From: an uncultured Bacilli bacterium
GTDB lineage: Bacteria > Bacillota_I > Bacilli_A > RF39 > UBA660
Assembly (NCBI GenBank): GCA_947588685.1
Contig: CANPYM010000023.1
Location: forward strand, 1-43,135
Direction of reading: 5' to 3'
DNA length: 43,135 nucleotides
Shown: positions 16,478 through 24,066 of the stretch, in pieces
Numbering within the stretch: the stretch's first letter is position 1
How the letters are laid out: each line of letters opens with the position of its first letter
Made by a program: the position numbers and the translations under genes
The notes under the pieces: generated by a model
Told to the model about the DNA's origin: nothing
What the model saw: only the letters and a program-made list of their open reading frames with translations
Databases searched by the model: none

Positions 16478-16535
16478 AATAACCTCCTTTCAACTTATCA
16501 TATTCAAATATAGTAAGCCCACGAAGTTATAAGAC

Positions 16536-16562
16536 ACAAAAAAAGACACTACAATGTCTTTT
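16536..16562 (-). terminator. Terminator of the tRNA-Ile/tRNA-Glu transcript
   Basis: AAAGACA/TGTCTTT hairpin followed by a run of seven T on the minus strand. Confidence 0.8.
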
Positions 16563-16597
16563 ATAAAAGATTAAACCCATAGGTTAATTTACATAAT

Positions 16598-16673
16598 TGG
16601 TGACCCGTACGGGATTTGAACCCATAAATGCATGCGTGAAAGGCATGTGTGTTAACCGTTTCACCAACGGGCC
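16598..16673 (-). tRNA. tRNA-Glu (TTC)
   Basis: Acceptor GGCCCGT/ACGGGTC, anticodon stem CATGC/GCATG with loop CTTTCAC (anticodon TTC), T-arm GGGTTCAAATCCC, encoded CCA. Follows tRNA-Ile by four bases on the same transcript. Confidence 0.96.
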
Positions 16674-16677
16674 GTAA

Positions 16678-16754
<77 letters not shown>

Positions 16755-16784
16755 AATTAACAAACTTTTGTCAATGACTATTCA

Positions 16785-16813
16785 AGTATACCCTATTTTT
16801 GAACTTTTGGCAA
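16785..16813 (-). promoter_or_regulatory. SigA-type promoter of the tRNA pair
   Basis: TTGCCA (16808-16813) and TATACT (16785-16790), 17 bases apart, about 30 bases upstream of tRNA-Ile. Confidence 0.75.
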
Positions 16814-16868
16814 TACCTTTTAATCATTTTTTTAGATTTACTTTATGAAAAAGACTATCCAATATCAC

Positions 16869-16896
16869 AAAAAAAGATTTTAAATCTAAAATCTTT
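16869..16896 (-). terminator. Terminator after the 171-residue hypothetical gene
   Basis: AAAGATTTTA/TAAAATCTTT hairpin with a T run, overlapping the stop codon at 16895. Confidence 0.75.
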
Positions 16897-17425
16897 ATAT
16901 TTGTTTTTCAAATTCCACCGTTGGTTCAAAAGTATAATTACCCTTATAGCTTTGAATATCACGACCACTAGCCGCCATAATCGCTAAAAAGTCAATCTGT
17001 TTAGGACTATAATTAGGATCAGCTAGTAAACTTATATCGACTTCCATCTTATGAGCTACTACTAATGATTTTAATTGATCAATAGTGTACTGATATGGAT
17101 TAATAGTTGGTAAATTATCTCGAACATATTGTTCATAATAATTAGTTACTTCAGCACTATAGCCATCACTGCGATGTTCCTTGATAGGCTTGTTTTCAGC
17201 CATTGATGGCATTTCCTCATAAAGAACAACTTCTTCCCCACTATCATTTTTGTAGACAACTTTTAAAGGGGGTTCGACATAATCAGTTACTTTCGTATCA
17301 CCAAGTAATCTTCGTCTTACCATCTCATAAGCATCAGCATAAGATAAATCCGGCCTTTCTTTCATTAATAGAACTGCACTATTGCGAATATTATCAACTA
17401 ATTCAATATTATGTTTATTTGCCAT
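16895..17425 (-). CDS. Hypothetical cytoplasmic protein
   Basis: About 176 residues from the ATG at 17425, chosen because AAGGAG precedes it. No signal peptide or membrane helix. The N-terminal region is helical (LVDNIRNSAVLLMKERPDLSYADAYEMVRR); the C-terminal part has the segment LADPNYSPKQIDFLAIMAASGRDI, which resembles short helical repeats found in several gut Firmicutes proteins. No function assignable. It overlaps nothing but starts at the very end of the membrane zinc-ribbon gene, so the two are likely one operon. Confidence 0.75.
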   Translation of the reverse strand: MANKHNIELVDNIRNSAVLLMKERPDLSYADAYEMVRRRLLGDTKVTDYVEPPLKVVYKNDSGEEVVLYEEMPSMAENKPIKEHRSDGYSAEVTNYYEQYVRDNLPTINPYQYTIDQLKSLVVAHKMEVDISLLADPNYSPKQIDFLAIMAASGRDIQSYKGNYTFEPTVEFEKQI

Positions 17426-17429
17426 ATCT

Positions 17430-17882
17430 CTACTCCTTATAATTACATTTACCACAACATTTCATACTAACAGGAATGATGCGGTTACAACCAGGGCACT
17501 TTTTAATATGTGCCATATTATGTTCATAAAAACTATCTTTATGGCGGTATAAATAGATAAGATTAGGAATAAACCATACCAAAATACCAACCACAAAGGC
17601 AATTACCATAACCATTAGATTAGGGGCATTACGATATATCTCATAACTCATAATTAATAAGACATACACCATCAGTAAGTAATACGCAGGTTTCTTTCTT
17701 TTAAATGCAAAGAGGAAAGTCACCACACTAAAAAGAAAAATAATAATAGTTAAAATAAGATTTAAAATATCTATTTTATGCATTAATAACTTAGATATTG
17801 TCAGTGTCGATGTAAGAATATAAAAAGGTATTAAGACAATTGTCAAAAAATCTAACCAAATTGTTGATTTTATTTTCTTCAT
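17430..17882 (-). CDS. Four-helix membrane protein with C-terminal zinc ribbon
   Basis: A 150-residue protein with hydrophobic segments at about residues 8-28, 36-58, 66-84 and 92-112, followed by a short zinc ribbon, CPGCNRIIP...CCGKC (about residues 128-147), on the cytoplasmic side by charge. Zinc-ribbon membrane proteins of this kind are common in Bacilli, but I know no function. Ribosome binding site GGGTGAT. Confidence 0.78.
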   Translation of the reverse strand: MKKIKSTIWLDFLTIVLIPFYILTSTLTISKLLMHKIDILNLILTIIIFLFSVVTFLFAFKRKKPAYYLLMVYVLLIMSYEIYRNAPNLMVMVIAFVVGILVWFIPNLIYLYRHKDSFYEHNMAHIKKCPGCNRIIPVSMKCCGKCNYKE

Positions 17883-17921
17883 CGTATCACCCTATTCTTA
17901 AATTAGTATAACATAATTTTA

Positions 17922-17947
17922 GCAAAAGAAAAAGAACTTATCGTTCT
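17922..17947 (-). terminator. Terminator after yebC
   Basis: AAGAAC/GTTCTT hairpin followed by TTTCTTTT on the minus strand. Confidence 0.7.
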
Positions 17948-18660
17948 TATATATTAACATTATGATATACTTGTTGAACATCTTCAACGGTATCAAGTAA
18001 AGCTAATAACTTATTAAATGTTTCAAGATCATCACCCGTTAAGTCCATTTTATCTTTAGCAATCCAAGTTATTTCATCAATATCAAAGTCAACACTTGGA
18101 AGTTTTGCTTCTATAGCTTTTTTAATATCATATAAATCGGTTGGTTTTCCGTATACTAAAACACATTCATCTTCAACTTCAATATCATCAATATCAACGC
18201 CAGCTTCAATTAAAGCTTCAAGTGTATCTTCTTCTGATAGGCCTTTAAAACCAACAACACAGACATTATCATACATGTAACTAACGCTATTCATAGCTCC
18301 TAGTTTTGTATGCGTCTTATTGATGACAGCTCTAATATCACTAACAGTTCTATTTAAATTATCCGTAAGACAGTCAACAATTAAAGTTGACCCACCTGGT
18401 CCAAATATTTCATATTTAGTATTTTCATATGATTCATCCGCACCACTATTAACTTTATCAATAGCTCTTTTAATAATATCAGCTGGAACCTGATCTTTTT
18501 TAGCCTTTTCAACTAATCTTTTTAGTGACGCATTCGCATCTAAACTTGTTCCACCCATCTTGGCAGCTTGATAAATTTCCCGAGCGTACATTGAATATAA
18601 TTTTCCTTTAGCTGCACCATTCTTTTGCTTACTAGCAGCTATATTAGGGTATCTTCCCAT
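17947..18660 (-). CDS. yebC: YebC/PmpR family protein
   Basis: The 237-residue protein has all three YebC domains: an N-terminal ASKQKNGAAKGKLYSMYAREI helix region, the AKKDQVPADIIKRAIDK segment, and the YEIFGPGGSTLIVDCLTDNLNRT core. Family members were described as transcription regulators; more recent work ties some to translation of proline-rich stretches. Length and order are typical. The variant start GRYPNIAASKQ, in place of the usual GHSKWKNI, belongs to the TACO1-like subgroup. Confidence 0.94.
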   Translation of the reverse strand: MGRYPNIAASKQKNGAAKGKLYSMYAREIYQAAKMGGTSLDANASLKRLVEKAKKDQVPADIIKRAIDKVNSGADESYENTKYEIFGPGGSTLIVDCLTDNLNRTVSDIRAVINKTHTKLGAMNSVSYMYDNVCVVGFKGLSEEDTLEALIEAGVDIDDIEVEDECVLVYGKPTDLYDIKKAIEAKLPSVDFDIDEITWIAKDKMDLTGDDLETFNKLLALLDTVEDVQQVYHNVNI

Positions 18661-18713
18661 AAAGCACCTCTTTCTCGTCTTATTTTAACATATTCAAGCA
18701 TGTTTCTCAACCA

Positions 18714-19457
18714 TTAACAAAAATAAATCTTTTGCTGTCCAGGCTTTAATCCATGCTTTTCAATCATCGCATCAATTCCGTCTTTAGTAATAATATATTT
18801 ATCGAATCCTAATTTTTTTAGTAGTTGATAAGATGCAATAACATCATCGGGAACATCAACATTAACTTGAAATCCAACCATAGGATAAATTATCAAGCGT
18901 TGAATATCACCGACAATAACAGATATCTTATCGATAATTTTATCTTCGGATAACTCTAAATTAGCTATATATTCATCAAAAGTTGTAATTGGGGAAGTGA
19001 TATGTACTTCCTTATCCTTTAAAATAGCTTTAGCTGATGATAATGTCCGACGCTCGTTCATAGGATTATGGACAATAAGAATTTTCTTAACATCCATTTT
19101 TCTTTCCTTTATTATATCTAAAGCAAACCTAAAATTATCACCGGTATTAGTAGACTTCGTCTCTAAAATGATGTCCCTTTCACTAACACCCATATCTAAA
19201 GCAATGTCCTTAAATATTTCAGCTTCCGATTTAGAAAATTCCTTTGACGTTATTTTCCCCTTGCCCCCAGCAAATAATATCTTGGGGGCATACCCTGTCT
19301 TATATAATTCAGCACACCTAACAGGAATCATTTTATTAGCGCAGCCACAACCAATAATTAAGTCGCAAGGAACAATGGGCTCATTTAAACGCATATATTT
19401 CCATATCACTTTCAAAGCATCAACAATTTCTTTACGATAAGCTAAATAAATATCCAC
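18714..19457 (-). CDS. YdcF/DUF218 family protein
   Basis: A 247-residue protein with the DUF218 pattern: CDLIIGCGCANK, AELYKTGYAPKILFAGGKG, SEAEIFKDIALDMGV, ETKSTNTGDNFRFALDII and NPMNERRTL. The fold is Rossmann-like, and the substrate is unknown; some relatives act on envelope polysaccharide precursors. No signal peptide, so cytoplasmic. GTG start, with AAGGTGAT seven bases upstream, immediately after the rnc stop codon. Confidence 0.85.
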   Translation of the reverse strand: MDIYLAYRKEIVDALKVIWKYMRLNEPIVPCDLIIGCGCANKMIPVRCAELYKTGYAPKILFAGGKGKITSKEFSKSEAEIFKDIALDMGVSERDIILETKSTNTGDNFRFALDIIKERKMDVKKILIVHNPMNERRTLSSAKAILKDKEVHITSPITTFDEYIANLELSEDKIIDKISVIVGDIQRLIIYPMVGFQVNVDVPDDVIASYQLLKKLGFDKYIITKDGIDAMIEKHGLKPGQQKIYFC

Positions 19458-20123
19458 TTAAATATCACCTTGAGCTTTCTTTAAGGCTTCTTTAGCAGCT
19501 AATTGTTCAGCTTCTTTCTTACTTTTAGCAACGCCTACGCCATAGACGATATCATCAATCTTAACAGCGATTTCAAACGTTTTATCATGAGCTGGACCCG
19601 ACTCCTTTACAAGTTCATAATTAAGACTTTTACGATCCGTTTGAACAAATTCTTGTAAAACAGATTTATAGTCCTCAACTAAATCAACCTTATGATCTTT
19701 AATTAAAGGTATCACGCGCTCATAGATAAATTCTCTTACAACTTCAAAACCACAATCTAAAAACATCGCACCAATGAAGGATTCAAAAATATCGGCCACA
19801 ATCGTTTTATTGTGTCTACCATCGCGTTCTTCTTCGCCTTTACCTAATTTTAAATAGGCATTTAAACCTAGTAAAGATGAATATTCATATAAAGCATTCT
19901 CACAAACATAACTGCTTCTTAACTTGGTCATTTTACCTTCAGCATAATCTGTTACCTTGTATAAATATTCACTGATAATAAGTTCTAAAACAGCGTCGCC
20001 TAAATATTCTAAACGCTCATAACTTTCTGTTTTCATTTCATTAGCATATGAAGTATGCGTAAAAGCTTGTTCATATAGCTCTATTTTATGATATGGAATA
20101 CCTAAATCTTTTAGTATCTGCAT
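19458..20123 (-). CDS. rnc: Ribonuclease III
   Basis: Double-strand-specific endoribonuclease processing rRNA and mRNAs. The catalytic signature ERLEYLGDAVLELI is at about residues 37-50 with a second acidic cluster (DIFESFIGAMFLD), and the C-terminal dsRNA-binding domain ends KKEAEQLAAKEALKKA. Start at ATG 20123 with GGAGG upstream gives 221 residues; the longer reading runs through the ribosome binding site. Preceded by a clear promoter. Confidence 0.96.
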   Translation of the reverse strand: MQILKDLGIPYHKIELYEQAFTHTSYANEMKTESYERLEYLGDAVLELIISEYLYKVTDYAEGKMTKLRSSYVCENALYEYSSLLGLNAYLKLGKGEEERDGRHNKTIVADIFESFIGAMFLDCGFEVVREFIYERVIPLIKDHKVDLVEDYKSVLQEFVQTDRKSLNYELVKESGPAHDKTFEIAVKIDDIVYGVGVAKSKKEAEQLAAKEALKKAQGDI

Positions 20124-20142
20124 AGTTCCTCCTTTCACAAGA

Positions 20143-20171
20143 ATTATATCAAAAAAAATTAGGAAGCACAA
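20143..20171 (-). promoter_or_regulatory. SigA-type promoter of rnc
   Basis: TTGTGC (20166-20171) and TATAAT (20143-20148), 17 bases apart on the minus strand. A TATAAT on the plus strand at 20207-20212 serves the divergent yidD. Confidence 0.7.
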
Positions 20172-20228
20172 CCGCGGGTGGGGTTTATTTTTTAGTTAAC
20201 TTCTAGTATAATGATAGTGGTGTTTCTA

Positions 20229-20459
20229 ATGAAATATGTATTAATTAAATTAATAAAATGGTATCAATTAATGCCGATTTCTTGGCATAACTATTGTAGA
20301 CATATTCCAACGTGTTCTAATTATGCCATTGAAGCAATTGAATATTATGGCGCTTTTAAGGGTTCTATTTTAGCGATAAAGCGTATTTTAAGATGTAACC
20401 CTCTAGGAACATCAGGGTATGATCCCCTTATAAAGGAGAAATGTAATGAAAAAGTTTAA
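20229..20459 (+). CDS. yidD: Membrane protein insertion efficiency factor YidD
   Basis: A 76-residue protein from the ATG at 20229, with the invariant YidD pattern [19 protein letters not shown] and [14 protein letters not shown]. YidD assists YidC-dependent membrane protein insertion. An upstream in-frame ATG at 20211 falls inside the TATAAT promoter element, so the 20229 start is used; the predicted leader is only about 10 bases long. Its end overlaps the following lipoprotein gene by 14 bases. Confidence 0.92.
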   Translation: MKYVLIKLIKWYQLMPISWHNYCRHIPTCSNYAIEAIEYYGAFKGSILAIKRILRCNPLGTSGYDPLIKEKCNEKV

Positions 20460-21309
20460 AATATTATTAACGCTTATCCTCATCATTTTCTTAAGTGGTT
20501 GCTTTGGCAATTCTTCGATGGTCGATATTGAAATTAAAACAACCGCCTACCCAATCGAATATGTAACGGAAAGACTATATGGCGAGTATTCTAATATAAC
20601 AAGTCTTTATCCTAACGGTATGGATCCGGGATACGTTGTTAGTGATAAATTATTAAATGATTATAGTAGCGCTAATTTATTTATTTTTAATAGTAGTGAG
20701 AATAACGAAAATGATTATATGTATAAGATGTCTAAAAAAAATAAAGGCTTAAAAATCATTAATGCGACAAGAGGACTTCCTAATACATATGGTATGGAAG
20801 AATTATGGCTTGACCCTATTAATCTTTTAACAATTGCGAATAACATTAAAAAAGGTTTTGAAGAGTATACTAATACAGCTTATGTCTTAGAACATATCAA
20901 TAGTGAATATGATAAATTGAAAGTTGAACTTATCCAGTTAAATGCCGATTATGATGAGATGGCGGAACGGGCTAATAACAAAACCATCATCGTCGGAAGT
21001 GATCTTTTCTTATATCTTAAAAAATATGGCCTTGATGTTATCTCCCTTGAAGATAATGAGAATCTAACTAAAAAAACGATTCATGATGCGACCGATTTAG
21101 TCAAAAATAAACAAATTAAAACGATTTATATCCCTAAAGGGACTGAGGCCAATAGCTATATTAATGACTTAAAGAAAAATTATGGCGTTGATGTTGTTGA
21201 ACTAGATACACTATATACCTTAACGGAACAAGATCGTAAAGATAATAAAGATTATATGAGTATTATGTATAACAACTTAGAACTATTAAAACTTCAATTA
21301 TACAATTAA
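20446..21309 (+). CDS. ZnuA/AdcA-like substrate-binding lipoprotein lacking metal histidines
   Basis: A 287-residue lipoprotein with signal peptide and lipobox (LSGC, Cys19). The fold and motif order follow the family-9 zinc/manganese solute-binding proteins: [64 protein letters not shown]. Each of the three metal-binding His positions is changed: Gly62 in place of the His of DPH, Glu near 119 before WLDP, and Asp186 in place of the His of the third site. No ABC permease or ATPase gene adjoins it. Probably a repurposed binding protein; ligand unknown. Good AAAGGAG ribosome binding site. Confidence 0.8.
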   Translation: MKKFKILLTLILIIFLSGCFGNSSMVDIEIKTTAYPIEYVTERLYGEYSNITSLYPNGMDPGYVVSDKLLNDYSSANLFIFNSSENNENDYMYKMSKKNKGLKIINATRGLPNTYGMEELWLDPINLLTIANNIKKGFEEYTNTAYVLEHINSEYDKLKVELIQLNADYDEMAERANNKTIIVGSDLFLYLKKYGLDVISLEDNENLTKKTIHDATDLVKNKQIKTIYIPKGTEANSYINDLKKNYGVDVVELDTLYTLTEQDRKDNKDYMSIMYNNLELLKLQLYN

Positions 21310-21337
21310 AGACGAGTTAACCTCGTCTTTTCTTTTT
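21308..21337 (+). terminator. Terminator after the lipoprotein gene
   Basis: AAAGACGAG/CTCGTCTTT hairpin followed by TCTTTTTC. It overlaps the 3' end of the convergent dacF-like gene. Confidence 0.75.
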
Positions 21338-22495
21338 CTTCTTTCTTTTATGGGATAACCATAACCCCATTATAAATAGTAATACTATTAAAGCTATTCC
21401 CAGATAAATTAAATAGTATGGAGGAATAACAATAATCATCGCTGGTGTGACTAAAACATCTTCTTTATATAGTACCTCATCACCACAGGAAACGGTAAAA
21501 GTACCTAACTTGTCCCCTACTTTCATCTCCTTAGTGATAGCCGTAAGGCCATCGTAATTTTCTTTAAAATCACAATTGATGGTCATATATTTCACGATAT
21601 CTTCTTTAATACTAACAGGATAAGAGATAACTTCATCATTAATTAGCGTAATATCTGTGATATTCGTATCTTTCTTTAAAACGAGACGCTCATCAAAATT
21701 ATTAAAATAATAGGTATATATCTCTTTAGCATCGTTATAATGATTATTCCGGTTATTATAAGGTGCTCCTAAGGTAACTAATAAGTAATTTACATTATTA
21801 TGATGCGCAATACTAGCAAAGCATAAACCAGCATCATAAGTAAACCCTGTCTTACTACCATCAATAAGACCTTTAACAATCTTAGATGTTGCTTTAGATG
21901 CCTTAAAGGTATGTTTACCATTCGAAGTCGTATATTCACTAGCTGTAAATATTGCTTTAAAAGTTTCATTTTGTAAAGCCACCTTTAGAAGCTCGGCAAC
22001 ATCTTTAGCAGTTGAATAATTGTTAGGGTTATCTAAGCCAACCGGATTAGCAAAACTTGTATTCGTAAGGCCTAATTCTTTTGCTTTAGCATTCATGGCT
22101 TTCGCAAAATTATCAATACTTCCCGCTGTACTGATGGCAAGAGCTTGGGCAGCCTCCGCACCAGATGGCAATAATAAGCCATATAATAAGTCCCGATATG
22201 TGACTTTTTCTCCTAAAGTAAACCCGGCTTGATAGGCATTTTCTTCCCTTAAGGTCTTATACATATCGCTAGTCATTGTAACTTTAGCATCCAAGTCTTC
22301 AATATAATCTAATGATACTAAAGCCGTCATTATTTTAGTAAGACTTGCAATCGGTACCACATCTTCTTCATTTAAAGCGTATATAACACTATCATCATTC
22401 ATATTGTATAAGATGACATTTTTAGATTTTATATCAAGAGCCCAAGTGAAAGTTGGCCATAGAAGTAATAATATTAATAAACTAATCTTTTTCAT
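21317..22495 (-). CDS. dacF: D-alanyl-D-alanine carboxypeptidase (DacF/PBP5 type)
   Basis: Serine peptidase trimming the peptidoglycan pentapeptide. Motifs: SLTKIMTAL (SxxK), LPSGAEAAQALA (SxN position with Ala in place of Asn), and GSKTGFT (KTG). Signal peptide at the N-terminus, and a C-terminal membrane helix followed by KRKKKKKRRG in place of the usual amphipathic anchor. In Bacillus dacF lies immediately upstream of the spoIIA operon; here it is on the same strand, downstream of sigF and beyond tRNA-Ser, so the neighbourhood is conserved but rearranged. The symbol rests on this context. Confidence 0.85.
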   Translation of the reverse strand: MKKISLLILLLLWPTFTWALDIKSKNVILYNMNDDSVIYALNEEDVVPIASLTKIMTALVSLDYIEDLDAKVTMTSDMYKTLREENAYQAGFTLGEKVTYRDLLYGLLLPSGAEAAQALAISTAGSIDNFAKAMNAKAKELGLTNTSFANPVGLDNPNNYSTAKDVAELLKVALQNETFKAIFTASEYTTSNGKHTFKASKATSKIVKGLIDGSKTGFTYDAGLCFASIAHHNNVNYLLVTLGAPYNNRNNHYNDAKEIYTYYFNNFDERLVLKKDTNITDITLINDEVISYPVSIKEDIVKYMTINCDFKENYDGLTAITKEMKVGDKLGTFTVSCGDEVLYKEDVLVTPAMIIVIPPYYLIYLGIALIVLLFIMGLWLSHKRKKKKKRRG

Positions 22496-22811
22496 TTATA
22501 TTCCTCATCATATCATATTGTTTGTATAAATATTGAACACCATTTTCAAGCTTGAAATAATGACGGACATAAGGTATTAAAAAAGCCATCAAAATTAGAG
22601 CAATAAAACGAAAAATCATAACTTTAAGAGAAACGATCAAACTGATAAATAATAGGATAGCATACGTTAAAGTTACAAAAAGATGAATTAAACGTTCATG
22701 CTGAAAAAACTGAATCTTAATTAAATGTTCCTTAATTACTTCATCATCAATATGATGGTTTCTTATTTTATCATCAATTAAAGCAATATAATCATATAAA
22801 TACTTTCGCAT
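22482..22811 (-). CDS. Small membrane protein upstream of dacF
   Basis: A 109-residue protein with a charged N-terminal half (IALIDDKIRNHHIDDEVIKEHL), two membrane helices at about residues 44-80, and a C-terminal charged tail. It overlaps the dacF-like gene by 14 bases, so the pair is co-translated. Not a family I can name. A TATAAT box lies about 20 bases before the ATG, with GGTGAT as ribosome binding site. Confidence 0.78.
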   Translation of the reverse strand: MRKYLYDYIALIDDKIRNHHIDDEVIKEHLIKIQFFQHERLIHLFVTLTYAILLFISLIVSLKVMIFRFIALILMAFLIPYVRHYFKLENGVQYLYKQYDMMRNINEKD

Positions 22812-22848
22812 CTTATCACCACTCTTATTATACTAAAAATTAATACAA

Positions 22849-22872
22849 ATAAAAAGCCTTGAAACAAGGCTC
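22849..22872 (-). terminator. Terminator of tRNA-Ser
   Basis: AGCCTTG/CAAGGCT hairpin followed by TTTTATT on the minus strand. Confidence 0.8.
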
Positions 22873-22882
22873 ATTATCTTAA

Positions 22883-22975
22883 TGGCGGAGCAGGCGAGAT
22901 TTGAACTCGCGCACCAGTTTCCCGGTCTACACCCTTAGCAGGGGCGCCTCTTCAGCCGAACTTGAGTACTACTCC
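22883..22975 (-). tRNA. tRNA-Ser (GCT)
   Basis: 93-nt class II tRNA with acceptor GGAGTAG/CTGCTCC, anticodon loop CTGCTAA (anticodon GCT), long variable arm, T-arm GAGTTCAAATCTC and encoded CCA. Confidence 0.95.
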
Positions 22976-22992
22976 ATAACCGCTACAAACTA

Positions 22993-23021
22993 ATTCTATC
23001 ATAAAAAAAATCTCTTTTCAA
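22993..23021 (-). promoter_or_regulatory. SigA-type promoter of tRNA-Ser
   Basis: TTGAAA (23016-23021) and TAGAAT (22993-22998), 17 bases apart; the element lies inside the terminator hairpin of sigF. Confidence 0.7.
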
Positions 23022-23031
23022 GATTTTTTTA
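23004..23031 (-). terminator. Terminator of sigF
   Basis: AAAAAATCT/AGATTTTTT A+T-rich hairpin with a T run, just after the sigF stop codon. Confidence 0.65.
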
Positions 23032-23036
23032 TGTTT

Positions 23037-23669
23037 TTATGCAATAAGTTGGTGCTTTAATTTTTCAAGGACTTTGTGTTCTTTTCTAGAAACTTGAACC
23101 TGACTCATACCAAGAATAGAAGCAACCTCCGTTTGGGTCATATCTTCCATATAACGTTTACTTATTAAGTCTTGTTCTTCATAGCTTAATTTATTTAGTT
23201 CTTCCTTGAGATCTAAAGCGTCATATTCATCAAGGCCACTATCTACTTGCATCTCGTCAATATCAAGTAAAGTACTTGTACTATTTAAAGCTTCAGCAAC
23301 TTGCCATTCATCAATTTCCAAAAACTCAGCTAACTCTTTGATGGTTGGCTTTCGCATTAAATGTTGTGTTAAATATGTATTAACCCTTTCAACTTCTGCA
23401 TATAACCGCGATATTCCCCGGCTTACTTTAACACCTTTATCCTCCCTTACTAATTTCTTCATCTCACCTAAAATGTATGTATAGGCATATGTTGAAAACT
23501 TTGTCATTGCCTTATCATCATAATTATGGTAAGCATTAATAAGACCAATACATCCAACTTGAAATAAATCTTCTTTGTTGGGATAATTCTTAAAATATCG
23601 CATAACCGCATATATCAATTTTTCGTATTCTAATATGAGTTCTTCCAATTTATCAGTCTTATCGCACAT
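23037..23669 (-). CDS. sigF: Sporulation sigma factor SigF
   Basis: A 210-residue sigma-70 factor of the SigB/F/G group. Region 2 reads LFQVGCIGLINAYHNYD and FSTYAYTYILGEMKKLVRED; KVSRGISRL follows; region 4 is DLISKRYMEDMTQTEVASILGMSQVQVSRKE. It lacks the roughly 40-residue N-terminal tail of Bacillus SigF and has a shortened region 3. The call as SigF rests on the adjacent STAS gene and DacF nearby; SigG is the main alternative. The start overlaps the STAS gene by 40 bases and has a weak ribosome binding site, so coupled translation is likely. Confidence 0.85.
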   Translation of the reverse strand: MCDKTDKLEELILEYEKLIYAVMRYFKNYPNKEDLFQVGCIGLINAYHNYDDKAMTKFSTYAYTYILGEMKKLVREDKGVKVSRGISRLYAEVERVNTYLTQHLMRKPTIKELAEFLEIDEWQVAEALNSTSTLLDIDEMQVDSGLDEYDALDLKEELNKLSYEEQDLISKRYMEDMTQTEVASILGMSQVQVSRKEHKVLEKLKHQLIA

Positions 23670-23971
23670 AATTCGTTACTGATCTCTTCAATATGACTAG
23701 TTAAGTTTTTCTTAACATCATCATTAAGACCACAGATAAAGCTCACCCCCTTTCTCCTTTTTACTAAATCGTGCCAATGAATAAGTGAAGAGATAGCCGT
23801 ATTATCAAGTTCTACTACTTCTTCTAAATTGAAAACAATATTATTAAAACCCATATTACCAACAATATTGTTTAAATCTTCATCAATACATTTAATGGTA
23901 TATTTATTTAAACTGCCAATAAAACGGATAAATAAAACTTGTTCACGGTATTCGATATTATATGTAAACAT
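23630..23971 (-). CDS. spoIIAA: SpoIIAA-like anti-anti-sigma factor (STAS domain)
   Basis: A 113-residue single STAS domain: VLFIRFIGSLNKYTI at the start and IVFNLEEVVELDNTAISSL at the phosphorylation loop. Bacillus SpoIIAA has Asp-Ser-Ser-Gly at 56-59 with Ser58 phosphorylated by SpoIIAB; here the same numbers read Asp56-Asn57-Thr58-Ala59, so Thr58 is the only candidate acceptor. The start at 23971 follows GGAGG. The gene runs directly into sigF with no spoIIAB gene in between. Upstream, GAGGAATAT preceded 11 bases earlier by ACAAAAT could be a weak SigH promoter. Confidence 0.82.
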   Translation of the reverse strand: MFTYNIEYREQVLFIRFIGSLNKYTIKCIDEDLNNIVGNMGFNNIVFNLEEVVELDNTAISSLIHWHDLVKRRKGVSFICGLNDDVKKNLTSHIEEISNELCAIRLINWKNSY

Positions 23972-24025
23972 TATTACCTCCAACTATTTTAACTATATTC
24001 CTCTTTCCTATCCCATTTTGTCGAA

Positions 24026-24060
24026 TAAAAAAAATAATATAGTATTTCTACTATATTATT
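24026..24060 (-). terminator. Terminator of gltX
   Basis: 12-base arms (AATAATATAGTA/TACTATATTATT) followed by a run of eight T on the minus strand. Confidence 0.85.
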
Positions 24061-24066
24061 ATTGAT

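Noticed and set aside
18997-19440. 147-codon plus-strand frame opposite the ydcF-like gene.
   Set aside because: The DUF218 motifs are on the minus strand; the plus frame has no ribosome binding site or family features.
20169-20182. ACCGCGGGTGGGG upstream of rnc, resembling a T-box core.
   Set aside because: The GGGTGGAACCGCGG order is not present, and it overlaps the rnc promoter with no leader structure.
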